Positions 26,838 to 35,990 of a stretch of DNA of 40,448 bases are shown here, piece after piece; positions within the stretch are counted from its first letter, which is position 1; the number at the start of each line of letters is the position of its first letter. The position numbers and the translations under genes are program-made. This DNA comes from an uncultured Mucilaginibacter sp. (GTDB lineage: Bacteria; Bacteroidota; Bacteroidia; Sphingobacteriales; Sphingobacteriaceae). The stretch covers positions 1-40,448 of the forward strand of contig CAIPDP010000108.1 in assembly GCA_903863845.1 (NCBI GenBank), given 5' to 3'. The notes beneath the pieces were generated by a model, which had not been told where the DNA came from, searched no databases, and saw only the letters and a list, made by a program, of their open reading frames with translations.

Positions 26838-26964
26838 CACCCAAATCAAAGCAAGTTTAACGGTAAATGCAAGCTGGTACAGGAATGGCGCTAAAGTAAA
26901 TGGGCCACCCGGGTTAGTGTGTGCGTTCCCCGGGCAGCCCTTTACTGTTATTTGGTTTTTTAGT

Positions 26965-27381
26965 TTAGTTTAGCTGTACTCCGGTAATATTTAGCGAACG
27001 CCCTTTAATTTTATCAAATATACTTTTAACAAGGGGCTTGGTAATATACGACGTTACAAATGGGTACGACTTGGTACGATTGATATCCATTTGAAAAATA
27101 GATGAAGAAACAATATATATTTTGATGTCTTTTTTTAACGATTTGTAGATCTCCTGGTACCTGTTCAGAAAATCCCAGCCGCTATGGTTGGGCATGTACA
27201 GATCGAGGAAAATGTAATCTGGCAGTGCCATGATCTTTGATTTGTTTTCTTCCAGGTAATCCAATACCAGCTTGCCATCAAAGGTGTAGGTTGTTTCCTT
27301 CGCAAGATCGTTTTTATTGAGCATGTATTGCACCATTTTATGGTGGATCGGATCGTCGTCGATGATGATTAGTTTTGACAT
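26965..27381 (-). CDS. Single-domain CheY-like response regulator
   Basis: 138 aa, receiver domain only. Asp8/Asp9 in IIIDDDPIHH, phosphoacceptor Asp60 in YIFLDLYMPNHSG, Ser92-94 and Lys115 in SYITKPL. No output domain, so it acts by protein contact or in a phosphorelay. No kinase is adjacent. Such stand-alone receivers are common in Sphingobacteriaceae. Confidence 0.9.
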   Translation of the reverse strand: MSKLIIIDDDPIHHKMVQYMLNKNDLAKETTYTFDGKLVLDYLEENKSKIMALPDYIFLDLYMPNHSGWDFLNRYQEIYKSLKKDIKIYIVSSSIFQMDINRTKSYPFVTSYITKPLVKSIFDKIKGRSLNITGVQLN

Positions 27382-27826
27382 GGTAATGGGTTGAAATGGT
27401 TAATAAAAAAACAAACAATGCCGAAATTAGTAAGTATTTGCTAACTTGAATTGTTGCCTTCGAATCAATTATGGTCCGAATACAAATCGCTTATTATCGC
27501 CCTCGCGGCATTTTACTTTCCAGCTTGCTTAAGGTACATTCCAATCATCATGCCATAACTCAGCAACAGGCAATTGTAACAAACTTGTTATGGTTTTATT
27601 GGGTTCAAAAATTCCTTTTGAAAGCCTTGTTTTTCAGCGGTTTAGTAAAGCAGTTGTTTGGTTTTTGGTAAAAAACTGCTTCAAATATCGAGGATAAGTG
27701 GCTGGTTTATAGTGGCAGAAACGGAGCTATTTAAATATCGAAATAATGATAAAATACTGACTAATCCAGAGTCTGAAAACGGTAAAATCGATTTATCTTT
27801 ATCATCAAATCAATTAACATAAAACC
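27382..27826. other. 445-base gap with no convincing gene
   Basis: Divergent promoter region for the receiver gene (minus) and the DUF2911 gene (plus). Contains a hairpin, AAGCAGTT (27648-27655) with AACTGCTT (27674-27681). A 66-codon frame at 27471-27671 has no good ribosome site and atypical composition, and I do not call it. Just before 27827, TTATCTTTA resembles a degenerate -7 box. Confidence 0.4.
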
Positions 27827-28375
27827 ATGAGAAAGATGTTACAACCGAAGCTTTTGTCTACACTGGCAATTGTTTTTCTATTTTTAGGAGTGGCAAGTGC
27901 GCAAAAAAAGCCACAGGCAAGTCCCGCTGACAGCACCAGCGGCACTATAGCTGGCGCTACAATCGATATTTTTTACCATAGCCCGGCTGTTAAAGGTCGC
28001 ACTATCGGTAAAGAAATTGCCCCTTACAGACAAATCTGGCGGACCGGTGCCAACGAGGCAACTACCTTTTCAACCAGCAAGGACATAAAAGTTGAAGGGA
28101 AAGTTTTAAAGGCTGGAAAGTATACGCTTTACACCCAGCCAGATGAAAAAGAATGGAAAATTATTTTCAATTCGCAATTGATGGACGGAACCCGCCCGAT
28201 CTGGGGAATTAAACACGATGGTTCAACCACCGACGATCCTGCTAAAGACGTTTTGGTGGTTACGGTAAAACCTAAAAAAGCTGCTGAATTTAACGAACGC
28301 TTTAAGATACAGGTAGCCAAACCCGGCTTTGTATTGCTTTGGGGCGATATTGAGGTGCCGGTAAAAGTTAAATAA
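27827..28375 (+). CDS. DUF2911 secreted protein
   Basis: 182 aa with signal peptide (to about residue 25, GVASAQ). DUF2911 core: VKGRTIGKEIAPYRQIWRTGANEATTFSTSKD, LKAGKYTLYTQPDEKEWKIIFN and the C-terminal GFVLLWGDIEVPV. Common in Bacteroidota, biochemical role unknown. Monocistronic, closed by a strong terminator. Confidence 0.92.
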   Translation: MRKMLQPKLLSTLAIVFLFLGVASAQKKPQASPADSTSGTIAGATIDIFYHSPAVKGRTIGKEIAPYRQIWRTGANEATTFSTSKDIKVEGKVLKAGKYTLYTQPDEKEWKIIFNSQLMDGTRPIWGIKHDGSTTDDPAKDVLVVTVKPKKAAEFNERFKIQVAKPGFVLLWGDIEVPVKVK

Positions 28376-28395
28376 TTACCAGGTGATAATAGCAT

Positions 28396-28424
28396 AACCC
28401 CCGGCCAAACGCCGGGGTTTTTTG
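28396..28424 (+). terminator. Strong Rho-independent terminator
   Basis: CCCCGGC, 5-base loop, GCCGGGG, then TTTTTT, about 20 bases after the DUF2911 stop. Textbook intrinsic terminator. Confidence 0.9.
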
Positions 28425-28436
28425 TTGCCGAATGTG

Positions 28437-28469
28437 CTTGGGCAGTGCGCTTCCCCGATACTATATTTG
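28437..28469 (+). promoter_or_regulatory. Promoter for the DUF3810 gene
   Basis: TATATTTG (28462-28469) matches TAnnTTTG exactly, with TTGG about 20 bases upstream as a partial -33 box. The start codon at 28480 is only ten bases on, giving a very short leader. Confidence 0.6.
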
Positions 28470-28479
28470 CCTTCAGAAT

Positions 28480-29568
28480 ATGATCAGCAGTTTTAAATGG
28501 GTTCAGTTGAAATCGCGCCTGGTAACCTTGGTAATGCTTGTTGTTTTGATTTTGCTGTTGATTTGGTTTTCGTCCTATCCCGGCGCTGTTGAACGTTTTT
28601 ATTCAAACGGACTATATCCAGTCATATGCCATTGCTTTCACCCGGTATTTAACCTTTTCCCTTTTAGTGCCGGCGATATATTGTACCTACTGGTCATTAT
28701 CGGCCTCATCTACCTGTTTGTAAAGCTGGTGCAGACCTTGATTCGCAGGCAATGGCAAAAAGCCGCGTCCCTCATACTGGGAACGATCAACGGGACATTG
28801 GTGGCTTACCTTGTTTTCTATCTCTTTTGGGGCTTGAACTATTACCGGCCTGAAGCTTTTGAGCGTTTACACCTCCCGGACACAGCCTATACAGCAGCCG
28901 ACCTGAAAGCCGTAACGGCCCGCCTCATCGATAGTGCTAACATCTGCCGGAGCAGGTTATCTCAAAGTGACTGGCAGCGTACAAACGATCAAATATACCA
29001 ACAGGCTGTTGATGACCAGGCGCAATTGAGCCTAAGTGATCCGGCTTTTAGAAATTATGGAGCAAAAGCGAAATCTTCCCTATTGACCCTGCTGACCAAT
29101 TACCTCGGCACTTCGGGTTATTACAATCCCTTTACATCCGAGTCGCAGGTCAATTACCAGATGCCGGTTTTTCTGAAACCATTTGTCACCTGTCACGAAT
29201 TATCGCATCAGGCAGGTTTTGCGCCTGAAGACGAAGCTAATTTTGCCGGCTTCCTTACCGCCTCGAGATCAAAGGATAAATTTTTTCGTTATTCAGCTTA
29301 TTATGAGGGGGTGGAGGAGTTTATGTTTGCCCTCAACCTCCAGGACAGCCTTTCGCGAAAAGAATTAAGAAAACGTATATCACCTCAGGTGATCGGTGAT
29401 TTTAAAGCCGAACGTAAATACTGGCTTAAATACCAGGGGCAAATAGAGCGGATCAGCGGGGTATTTTATGACCATTTTCTCAAAGCCAATAACCAGCCAC
29501 AGGGATTGAAAACCTATAACCGTATGGTATTGCTGATCATGGCTTACCGCAAAAAGCATCAACTGTAG
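28480..29568 (+). CDS. DUF3810 membrane protein with HExxH metalloprotease-like motif
   Basis: 362 aa starting MISSFKWVQL; the in-frame Met at 28432 lies upstream of the promoter and is rejected. Three N-terminal TM segments (about 13-31, 66-86, 98-120), then a soluble domain with HELSH (239-243) followed by APEDEANF, where Glu250 or Glu252 could be the third zinc ligand. This is the DUF3810 pattern. Protease activity is suggested by the motif, not shown for the family as far as I know. Confidence 0.88.
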   Translation: MISSFKWVQLKSRLVTLVMLVVLILLLIWFSSYPGAVERFYSNGLYPVICHCFHPVFNLFPFSAGDILYLLVIIGLIYLFVKLVQTLIRRQWQKAASLILGTINGTLVAYLVFYLFWGLNYYRPEAFERLHLPDTAYTAADLKAVTARLIDSANICRSRLSQSDWQRTNDQIYQQAVDDQAQLSLSDPAFRNYGAKAKSSLLTLLTNYLGTSGYYNPFTSESQVNYQMPVFLKPFVTCHELSHQAGFAPEDEANFAGFLTASRSKDKFFRYSAYYEGVEEFMFALNLQDSLSRKELRKRISPQVIGDFKAERKYWLKYQGQIERISGVFYDHFLKANNQPQGLKTYNRMVLLIMAYRKKHQL

Positions 29569-29646
29569 TATTTTTATTTATTCGGTTGCGCTTTTATTCA
29601 TTTCAGGTAAAACTGAACAATCAATTTTAAATTTCCCCAAATAGGT

Positions 29647-29654
29647 TATATTTG
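29647..29654 (+). promoter_or_regulatory. -7 box for the sugar porter
   Basis: TATATTTG matches TAnnTTTG, 31 bases before the start at 29686. No clear TTTG -33 box at the usual distance. Confidence 0.55.
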
Positions 29655-29685
29655 ATGCTCAACCTCAATTATAGACCCTAGTGTT

Positions 29686-31014
29686 ATGAATGCAAAAGTT
29701 ATTTTTTGGGCAGTCGTTATGGCCCTCGGCGGATTTTTATTTGGTTTCGATACCGCTGTTATTTCGGGTGCCGAACAGGCCATCCAGCAGTATTGGAATC
29801 TCAGCGACCTGCAGCATGGCTTCACCATTTCGATAGCCCTGATCGGTACAGTTACTGGCGCATTCCTCGGCAGGTTGCCCGCGGATAAGTTGGGAAGGAA
29901 AATTTCATTGGTAATCATCGCCTGCATATTTTTATTCGCTTCATTGGGAACGGCTGTAGCCACCAACTGGTATTTATTTGTTTTGCTGAGATTTATAGGA
30001 GGTCTGGGTGTTGGCGCTTCTTCGGTCATCGCGCCAATTTATATTTCAGAGATAGCACCGGCTGCTACCCGCGGACGGCTGGTTATCCTTTTTCAGTTCA
30101 ATATCGTTCTCGGGATACTGGTATCGTACGGCTCTAATTATATCATTGGGTTAATATATCACGATTCATGGCGATTGATGCTGGGTATCATGGCAATTCC
30201 GTCATTAATATTCCTGATCTTATTGCGCTTTGTACCTGAAAGTCCACGCTGGCTGATTCTTAAAAAGTCGAAAATTGAGGAGGCCCGACAAACCCTTCAA
30301 ATTGTTAATCCGGAAGGCTTTGAGCAGGAAATACAAAATATAATTGACGCCAAAAACGAAGAGCAAAACGATGCCGCTGCTGAAAGTCTGTTTACAAAAA
30401 GGTACCATTTCCCGGTTACCCTTGCCATATTATTTGCTTTCTTTAACCAGGTATCGGGTATAAATGCCATTATCTATTACGCTCCACGCATCTTCGGTAT
30501 GGCCGGTTTAGCAAAAAGTGCAGCGCTTTTATCCACTACCGGCATTGGTGGCGTGAACCTGTTATTTACCATGATAGCTATTTTCTTTATCGATAAGATC
30601 GGCCGTAAAAAACTGATGTTCATCGGCTCTTTCGGCTTGATCGTGACCCTGGGACTGGTAGCAATGGCCTTTTATGGTGGGCATATCAACGGCAATATGG
30701 TTACCATCTACCTGATGGCCTATATTGCATTTTTTGCATTTTCACAGGGTGCTGTGATCTGGGTGTTTATTTCCGAGATATTCCCTAATCAGGTGAGAGC
30801 AAAGGGACAAACTTTAGGAAGCTTTACACATTGGGTAATGGCAACCGCAATTGCTTTTTCTTTTCCCTATATCACCGGTAAGATAGGCGGTGGAAATACG
30901 TTTTTATTTTTCACCGTAATGATGGTGCTCCAATTGATATTTGTGTGGAAGATGATGCCTGAAACCAAAGGGAAATCGCTCGAGCAGATCGAACGTACAT
31001 TGACTATTCACTAA
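29686..31014 (+). CDS. MFS sugar porter family transporter
   Basis: 442 aa, 12 TM segments. Sugar porter signatures: GFLFGFDTAVISGAEQ near TM1, RLPADKLGRKISL (loop 2-3), RFIGGLGVGASSVIAPIYISEIAP (loop 4-5), RFVPESPRWLILKKSK (after TM6), NQVSGINAIIYYAP (TM7) and FISEIFPNQVRAKGQ / MPETKGKSLEQIE at the end. Proton symport of a monosaccharide or polyol is expected; the exact sugar is not readable. Converges on the TIM-barrel gene. Confidence 0.95.
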   Translation: MNAKVIFWAVVMALGGFLFGFDTAVISGAEQAIQQYWNLSDLQHGFTISIALIGTVTGAFLGRLPADKLGRKISLVIIACIFLFASLGTAVATNWYLFVLLRFIGGLGVGASSVIAPIYISEIAPAATRGRLVILFQFNIVLGILVSYGSNYIIGLIYHDSWRLMLGIMAIPSLIFLILLRFVPESPRWLILKKSKIEEARQTLQIVNPEGFEQEIQNIIDAKNEEQNDAAAESLFTKRYHFPVTLAILFAFFNQVSGINAIIYYAPRIFGMAGLAKSAALLSTTGIGGVNLLFTMIAIFFIDKIGRKKLMFIGSFGLIVTLGLVAMAFYGGHINGNMVTIYLMAYIAFFAFSQGAVIWVFISEIFPNQVRAKGQTLGSFTHWVMATAIAFSFPYITGKIGGGNTFLFFTVMMVLQLIFVWKMMPETKGKSLEQIERTLTIH

Positions 31015-31073
31015 ATAATTTGCCTGCGTAACGAGTAGCAAAACCCTTATTTTATTCAGAAACCAAACAAAAC

Positions 31074-31104
31074 AAAAAAGCCGGGCCTCGTGCCCGGCTT
31101 TGGT
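31074..31104 (-). terminator. Intrinsic terminator between sugar porter and TIM-barrel gene
   Basis: AAGCCGGGC (31078-31086), loop CTCGT, GCCCGGCTT (31092-31100). On the minus strand the stem is followed by TTTTTTG, so it mainly serves the TIM-barrel gene. The plus strand after the stem is not T-rich, though the stem could still pause it. Confidence 0.85.
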
Positions 31105-31123
31105 CAGTCATTCATTATTTAGA

Positions 31124-31990
31124 TTATACGAGGTTCTTTTTGATATAAGTTATGCTCTGGGTAATACTATTGAAAGGATCACCTGGACAGATATCCTCTT
31201 CAACAAAAAAATATTTCAGACCTGCCTTTTTACTGTGTTCAAATATCCTTTTGAAGTTAACCACGCCATTGCCTACTTCAGTAAACATTTTCTTTTCGGT
31301 TTTGTCCATGTCTTTGATATGCCAAAGCGGGAAACGGCCCGGATGTTTTTCTATCAGCGCAACCGGATCCTGACCAGCCCTGGTTAACCAATACAGGTCA
31401 ATCTCGAATTTTACCAGGTTCTTGTCGGTATTCTCCAATAAAATATCATAAGGATATTTCCCGTTTTCGGCTATAAATTCAAAATCGTGGTTATGATAGC
31501 AGAATTGCAAACCAGCTTTTTTACTGATCTCGCCGGCACGGTTAAAATCATCTGCCAGTTTTTTATAATGATCCAGTTTGCCGCGCTCATTAGGTGAAAG
31601 CCAGGCACAGATCATAAATTTCTGCCCTACCGACGCCGCATCCTCAGCAGCCTTGTCCCATCCATTTAATATAGTACCCTGACTTTTTGCTTCCTCACCC
31701 AACAGGTAGTGTGTACTCGGCATGATCAGGTTGTTTTGCTTAAGTAATTGGGCAAATGCCTTTGGCTCTTTGCCATAATACTTGCCATCACTATAGGTAG
31801 CCTCAACAGAGTTATAGCCTATTTGAGCAACCCTTGCCAGTGTACCGGCCGTGTCTTTGCCCATCGCGTCACGAACGGTATACAATTGAAGTCCGATATA
31901 TTTTTTGTCATAAGCAAACAGGCTGGGCGCAGCTAATAAGCCTGCAGAAACCAGCGCAGAAGTCTTTAAGAATTCACGTCTCGATGTCAT
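31124..31990 (-). CDS. Tat-exported sugar phosphate isomerase/epimerase-like TIM barrel
   Basis: 288 aa. Twin-arginine signal MTSRREFLKTSALVSAGLLAAP, so it is folded and exported to the periplasm. Barrel of the xylose isomerase-like family: YIGLQLYTVRDAM, GYNSVEATYSD, HNHDFEF, FEIDLYWLTRAGQDP and WHIKDMDK, with the metal-binding Glu, Asp and His residues typical of the fold. EEDICPGDPFNSI closes it. A sugar-modifying role fits the convergent sugar porter and divergent acyltransferase. Exact substrate unknown; 3-keto-sugar chemistry is one possibility. Confidence 0.9.
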   Translation of the reverse strand: MTSRREFLKTSALVSAGLLAAPSLFAYDKKYIGLQLYTVRDAMGKDTAGTLARVAQIGYNSVEATYSDGKYYGKEPKAFAQLLKQNNLIMPSTHYLLGEEAKSQGTILNGWDKAAEDAASVGQKFMICAWLSPNERGKLDHYKKLADDFNRAGEISKKAGLQFCYHNHDFEFIAENGKYPYDILLENTDKNLVKFEIDLYWLTRAGQDPVALIEKHPGRFPLWHIKDMDKTEKKMFTEVGNGVVNFKRIFEHSKKAGLKYFFVEEDICPGDPFNSITQSITYIKKNLV

Positions 31991-32254
31991 AATTGGTTTG
32001 GTTAATTGGTGCTATTGTGTAAAAGTAACACAATAAGTTTATTAATAAAAGAGCCTGAATATTTTTTAAGCCGAACTTTGTGATGCTTGATAGGGAGAAA
32101 TACATCCCTCAAAATAATCGAAATACTATGGTTTAAACCAATTGGTTAAATAGCATTGCTGGTTGCTATTACCTCGCTAAGATTCGCTGTTGCCGGCTTG
32201 TTTACAAAGGATCAACTTTATATATTAGAAGAAGAAAAAAAAGTATCGTCGGTC
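31991..32254. promoter_or_regulatory. Divergent regulatory region with overlapping palindromes
   Basis: TGGTTTAAACCA (32129-32140) and AACCAATTGGTT (32136-32147) are both perfect palindromes and overlap. AATTGGT also occurs at 31991-31997 and 32004-32010, just upstream of the TIM-barrel start. Palindromes of this kind suit a LacI or similar dimeric repressor, but no such gene is nearby. Confidence 0.45.
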
Positions 32255-33478
32255 ATGACAATAGCCACTTCATTTCCTGCTAACGGCGCACTCAACCCAA
32301 GCGGTACAAAACAACGTATAGCATCTATTGATATTTTACGGGGACTTGTCATGTTGATCATGGCCATAGACCATGTGCGCGATTTCTTTAATTACCATCA
32401 CCCCGAACCAACTGATCTGGCAATTACTACACCCATATTATTTTTTACCCGCTGGATCACCCATTTTTGCGCACCAACCTTTGTATTTCTGAGCGGCATT
32501 TCTGCTTACCTGGCAGGTACACGGCGCAGCAAAAAGCAGTTCAGCGCATTTCTGATCAAACGTGGTCTTTGGCTCCTGGCAGTTGAGTTTTTGGTCATCA
32601 CCCTGGCCATTACACTTGATCCGCTGTACCATGTATTTATTTTGCAGGTCATCTGGGCGATAGGCGGAAGTATGATATTATTGGGTTTACTGGTTTGGCT
32701 GCCTGTACCGGCTGTTGCAGCTATCGGTGTCATCCTGGTATTTGGGCATAATATTTTCGATATCGTTAAAGTTCACTTTATCGAGGATACTGTACCGGGT
32801 AAACTATTATTTTCCGGCGCGGGGTTTGGCGGCTTTATTCCTTTTTCAAAAGACAGGGGAATGCTAACGGCTTATGCCTTATTACCCTGGGCGGGTTTAA
32901 TGTTTATTGGCTATGCTTTCGGCACTTTATATGCAAGGGGCTACGATGCCGTTAAACGACGCAAAATATTGCTATATGCAGGCCTGGGTGTATTGGCCTT
33001 GTTCTTTATACTCCGATACCTTAATGGCTATGGCGACCCTGCACCCTGGTCGACCCAAAAAACGACGGCTTTAACAATCATTTCGTTTTTTAATGTCAGT
33101 AAATATCCGCCTTCGCTTGTTTATATGTGTATGACCATAGGCGCGGCGCTGTTGATCCTCTCAGCTACCGAAAAAGCGACCAGTAAATTATCGGCAATTT
33201 TGGTGGTTTATGGTAACGTACCCTTGTTTTATTACCTGTGCCACTGGTTCCTGTTAAAGATCATTAACGTAATTGCTTTTTTTGCAACCGGTTTTAATGT
33301 GAGTCAAATTAACAGCTCGCACCATATGCCGCCAATCTTCCAGCCGGATGAATTTGGATTTAGCCTGGGTGGCGTTTACCTGATATGGGTACTGATGATC
33401 ATTTTGCTTTATTTCCCTTGCCGCTGGTACAGTCAGTATAAGAAAACGCATACCGAATGGTGGTTGAGTTATTTGTAA
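32255..33478 (+). CDS. HGSNAT/DUF1624-like membrane acyltransferase
   Basis: 407 aa starting MTIATSFPANG, preceded by an A/G-rich ribosome site; the in-frame Met at 32156 adds 33 non-conserved residues and is rejected. Signature RIASIDILRGLVMLIMAIDHVRDFF places it with heparan-alpha-glucosaminide N-acetyltransferase-like proteins; the His in MAIDHVRD is the family's likely catalytic residue. About ten TM segments, with ITHFCAPTFVFLSGISAYL after the first pair. Probably acylates a sugar across the membrane. Confidence 0.9.
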   Translation: MTIATSFPANGALNPSGTKQRIASIDILRGLVMLIMAIDHVRDFFNYHHPEPTDLAITTPILFFTRWITHFCAPTFVFLSGISAYLAGTRRSKKQFSAFLIKRGLWLLAVEFLVITLAITLDPLYHVFILQVIWAIGGSMILLGLLVWLPVPAVAAIGVILVFGHNIFDIVKVHFIEDTVPGKLLFSGAGFGGFIPFSKDRGMLTAYALLPWAGLMFIGYAFGTLYARGYDAVKRRKILLYAGLGVLALFFILRYLNGYGDPAPWSTQKTTALTIISFFNVSKYPPSLVYMCMTIGAALLILSATEKATSKLSAILVVYGNVPLFYYLCHWFLLKIINVIAFFATGFNVSQINSSHHMPPIFQPDEFGFSLGGVYLIWVLMIILLYFPCRWYSQYKKTHTEWWLSYL

Positions 33479-33508
33479 GTTGAATTGATTCCGCCCTGCT
33501 CTGCCTGC

Positions 33509-33805
33509 TTATAAAAACTGTTCGATCACTCTTTTTATTTGAGCAGCCTGCATCACTCCGCTTTGGCGCCAAACTGGTTGGCCCTTTTTGAAAAGCATTA
33601 AGGTAGGCACACTTTGGATCTGGTATTTATTGGCCACAGCCGAATTTTTGTCGATATCGATCTTCAGGATAGTTGTCTTATCACCCAGGGCGGCTTTCAA
33701 CTCTTTGAGTATGGGCGGCATCATTTTACAAGGCCCGCACCATTCGGCTGAAAAGTCGACCAGTACCAGTTTTTCGCCATTAATAATCTCCAGGAAATTC
33801 GCCAT
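33509..33805 (-). CDS. trxA: Thioredoxin
   Basis: 98 aa, short but complete single thioredoxin fold. Active site WCGPC (22-26) in [16 protein letters not shown], buried Asp17, cis-proline Pro67 in [10 protein letters not shown]. No signal peptide, so cytoplasmic. It converges on the acyltransferase gene (30-base gap). Could be a secondary thioredoxin. Confidence 0.95.
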   Translation of the reverse strand: MANFLEIINGEKLVLVDFSAEWCGPCKMMPPILKELKAALGDKTTILKIDIDKNSAVANKYQIQSVPTLMLFKKGQPVWRQSGVMQAAQIKRVIEQFL

Positions 33806-33910
33806 CGTTTATTTGTTGTATAGTTCTGGTAACAGTTTTATTGCTGTTTTGTTATCGAAATTACCAAACAAAGTTAGCACCTGATTGTAGCTCTTACATA
33901 CAATACATAA

Positions 33911-33948
33911 AGATCAATCGTTGATCGTTGTTAATAGCTTAAAGCTAT
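33911..33948. repeat. Two short inverted repeats upstream of thioredoxin
   Basis: GATCAA-TCG-TTGATC (33912-33926) and ATAGCTT-A-AAGCTAT (33934-33948) lie side by side in the divergent gap between trxA and the 91-aa gene (33806-34071). Possible operators. No clear promoter seen. Confidence 0.4.
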
Positions 33949-34071
33949 GATTTATTTGGTTTTTAACAAAAGCGTAATCTTTTTAAGCAATTTACCGCAT
34001 AACCCATCGTTAGATTTGTAGTAAGCCATTGCCGCAATATTCATTCATTTTTGATAAAGAAAGGATTCATT

Positions 34072-34344
34072 ATGTTACGCACGACAGTTTTCAATCCGCG
34101 CTACCAGTTTCATTTGCTGATCAACTTCAAACAAAAAGATGAGCGGAGTATAGCTATACTGCCCAACAGGTCAGGCCAATTCCGGGTAGTTGATCAGGGT
34201 GATATTTTGGGTGAATTGGAATATGATCAGCATTGCAATTGTATAGCAAGCAGATGTAATGTGCCCAAACATATCCTTGCACAGATAAAAAATGGGATCC
34301 GGGATTTTCTGATGAACTCGTTTATTCACCCGCTCAGTCTAACG
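34072..34344 (+). CDS. Small hypothetical protein, 91 aa (frame ends at 34347)
   Basis: Starts MLRTTVFNPRYQFHLLINFKQ at 34072, with AAAGGA 6-11 bases upstream; an upstream Met at 34051 lacks a ribosome site. Soluble, includes RSIAILPNRSGQFRVVDQGDILGELEYD and a CNCIASRC stretch with three Cys. Family not recognised. The ribosome site and even composition favour a real gene. The stop codon occupies 34345-34347. Confidence 0.65.
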
Positions 34345-34400
34345 TAAAAACACGCAGGATTTTGCGTAGCCTTACTCATTCGTTTTGGTGCGGGTTGAGG

Positions 34401-34408
34401 TATATTTG
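34401..34408 (+). promoter_or_regulatory. -7 box for the S53 peptidase gene
   Basis: TATATTTG, a perfect TAnnTTTG match, 27 bases before the ATG at 34436. It lies inside the longer reading frame that begins at 34385, which shows the downstream ATG is the real start. Confidence 0.6.
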
Positions 34409-34435
34409 TTTTGTTCCGAATTCAAACAAAGCAAT

Positions 34436-35974
34436 ATGAGTATCCTGAAACGTGTAGCTATAGCAGGCAGTAATAAGGCTGCACATGCTTTGACTGGCAC
34501 CGCTGCTATCGACCGCAATGCCATTATCGAGGTTACCGTGCGAATTCGCCGGAAAAAATCTATTGAAGAAAAGCTAAAAACGGGAGGCTTGATCACGCAC
34601 GCCTCTTACGAAAAATCCTTCGGTTCGGCCCAGCGCGACGTTCAGAAAGTTGAATTGTTTGCACATCAGTACCAGTTGAGTACAGTTGATATTGACCTTG
34701 CAAGGCGAAGTTTGACCTTAAGCGGTTCGGTCAGCAATATGGAATCGGCTTTTGGTGTGAAGCTTTGCGGATCTACTGATTTTGAAGGGAAACCGATCAG
34801 GGTGCGCGAAGGCGAGATATTTATACCTGCAAATCTCAAAAATATTATTGAAGGAGTTTTCGGCCTGGATAACCGTCCGATAGCCAGACCGATGTTCAAA
34901 GTTTCTCCAAATGCCGGGAGCGCAACGCCTGCAACACCAGCAGCAACTACCTTTACTGCCGACCAACTGGCAAAGATTTACGACTTCCCCACAGGATTTG
35001 ATGGTAAAGGGCAGACAGTTGCGATCCTCGAGTTTGGTGGCGGTTACCAGACAGCCGACCTGGTTAATTATTTTAAAGGATTAAATATAAACGCGCCGAA
35101 AATAAAATCAGTGTCGGTTAATGGAGGACAAAACTCACCATCGATACCGCAAAGTGCAGATACCGAAGTTATGCTTGATATTGAAGTTGTTGGTGCAGTA
35201 GTTCCCGCAGCAAACCTGGTGGTTTATTTTGCGCCAAATTCTGATCAGGGCTTTCTGGATGCCATCACTAAAGCTATCCACGATAAACATAATAAGCCAT
35301 CTGTATTGTCCATCAGCTGGGGCTCAGCCGAAGTTAACTGGACCAGCCAGGCGATGACCAGTATGAATGAGGCATTTAAATCAGCTTCACTTTTGGGTGT
35401 AACAGTTTGCATAGCCTCCGGCGACTCCGGCTCGGCCGACAGTATCGATGATGGGAAAGCCCATGTCAATTTTCCGGCTTCAAGCCCCTATGTGCTGGCC
35501 TGCGGTGGCACCAGTTTACAAGTTAATGGAAACGCTATTGTGTCAGAAGTAGTTTGGCACGATTCAGATTCCTCGGCCACTGGCGGCGGTGTGAGTGAAA
35601 TATTTCCGAAGCCAGCCTATCAGAACAATGCAAATGTTCCTGTTTCTGTTAATACCGGTTTTGTTGGCAGGGGAGTACCCGATGTTGCAGCCGATGCCGA
35701 TCCTGCTACCGGTTATAAGGTATTGGTGGATGGGCAGCCTTCGGTAGTTGGCGGCACCAGTGCCGTAGCACCCTTGTATGCAGGCCTGGTAGCCAGACTC
35801 AACCAGCAAAAAGGCAAACCTTCGGGATTTATCAACCCTGTAATTTATGCAAACCCTTCCCTTGCCCGTGATATCACAGTAGGTAATAACGACACCACTG
35901 CAGATAATAAAGGCTATACTGCGGGCCCGGGTTGGGACGCCTGCACCGGTTTGGGGGTTATATCCAAATTTTGA
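34436..35974 (+). CDS. S53 family serine-carboxyl peptidase (kumamolisin/sedolisin-like) with propeptide
   Basis: 512 aa. Residues about 28-150 form the pro-kumamolisin activation domain (THASYEKSFG, LSGSVSNMESAFGVKL). The catalytic domain starts near 172 (TFTADQLAKIYDFPTG). Catalytic set: Glu244 and Asp248 in DTEVMLDIE, Asp330 in ASGDSGS, Ser442 in GGTSAVAP. Calcium site: Asp479 in ARDITVGNN and Asp501 in GPGWDACTGLG. Family members work at acidic pH. No signal peptide is visible at MSILKRVAIAGSNKAAHAL, which is odd for a normally secreted enzyme. Monocistronic. A 171-bp repeat begins 16 bases after the stop. Confidence 0.94.
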   Translation: MSILKRVAIAGSNKAAHALTGTAAIDRNAIIEVTVRIRRKKSIEEKLKTGGLITHASYEKSFGSAQRDVQKVELFAHQYQLSTVDIDLARRSLTLSGSVSNMESAFGVKLCGSTDFEGKPIRVREGEIFIPANLKNIIEGVFGLDNRPIARPMFKVSPNAGSATPATPAATTFTADQLAKIYDFPTGFDGKGQTVAILEFGGGYQTADLVNYFKGLNINAPKIKSVSVNGGQNSPSIPQSADTEVMLDIEVVGAVVPAANLVVYFAPNSDQGFLDAITKAIHDKHNKPSVLSISWGSAEVNWTSQAMTSMNEAFKSASLLGVTVCIASGDSGSADSIDDGKAHVNFPASSPYVLACGGTSLQVNGNAIVSEVVWHDSDSSATGGGVSEIFPKPAYQNNANVPVSVNTGFVGRGVPDVAADADPATGYKVLVDGQPSVVGGTSAVAPLYAGLVARLNQQKGKPSGFINPVIYANPSLARDITVGNNDTTADNKGYTAGPGWDACTGLGVISKF

Positions 35975-35990
35975 AATATTCTGCCTAAAT

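Noticed and set aside
26885..26945. Terminator from CCCGGG repeats after the receiver gene
   Set aside because: The CCCGGG copies can pair, but the loop is long and no U-run follows on either strand.
27471..27671. 66-codon frame in the receiver/DUF2911 gap
   Set aside because: No ribosome site, atypical residue mix, overlaps a hairpin, and no family resemblance.
32156..32254. Upstream start for the acyltransferase
   Set aside because: The extra 33 residues are not family-like and begin next to the operator palindromes; Met at 32255 has an A/G-rich ribosome site.
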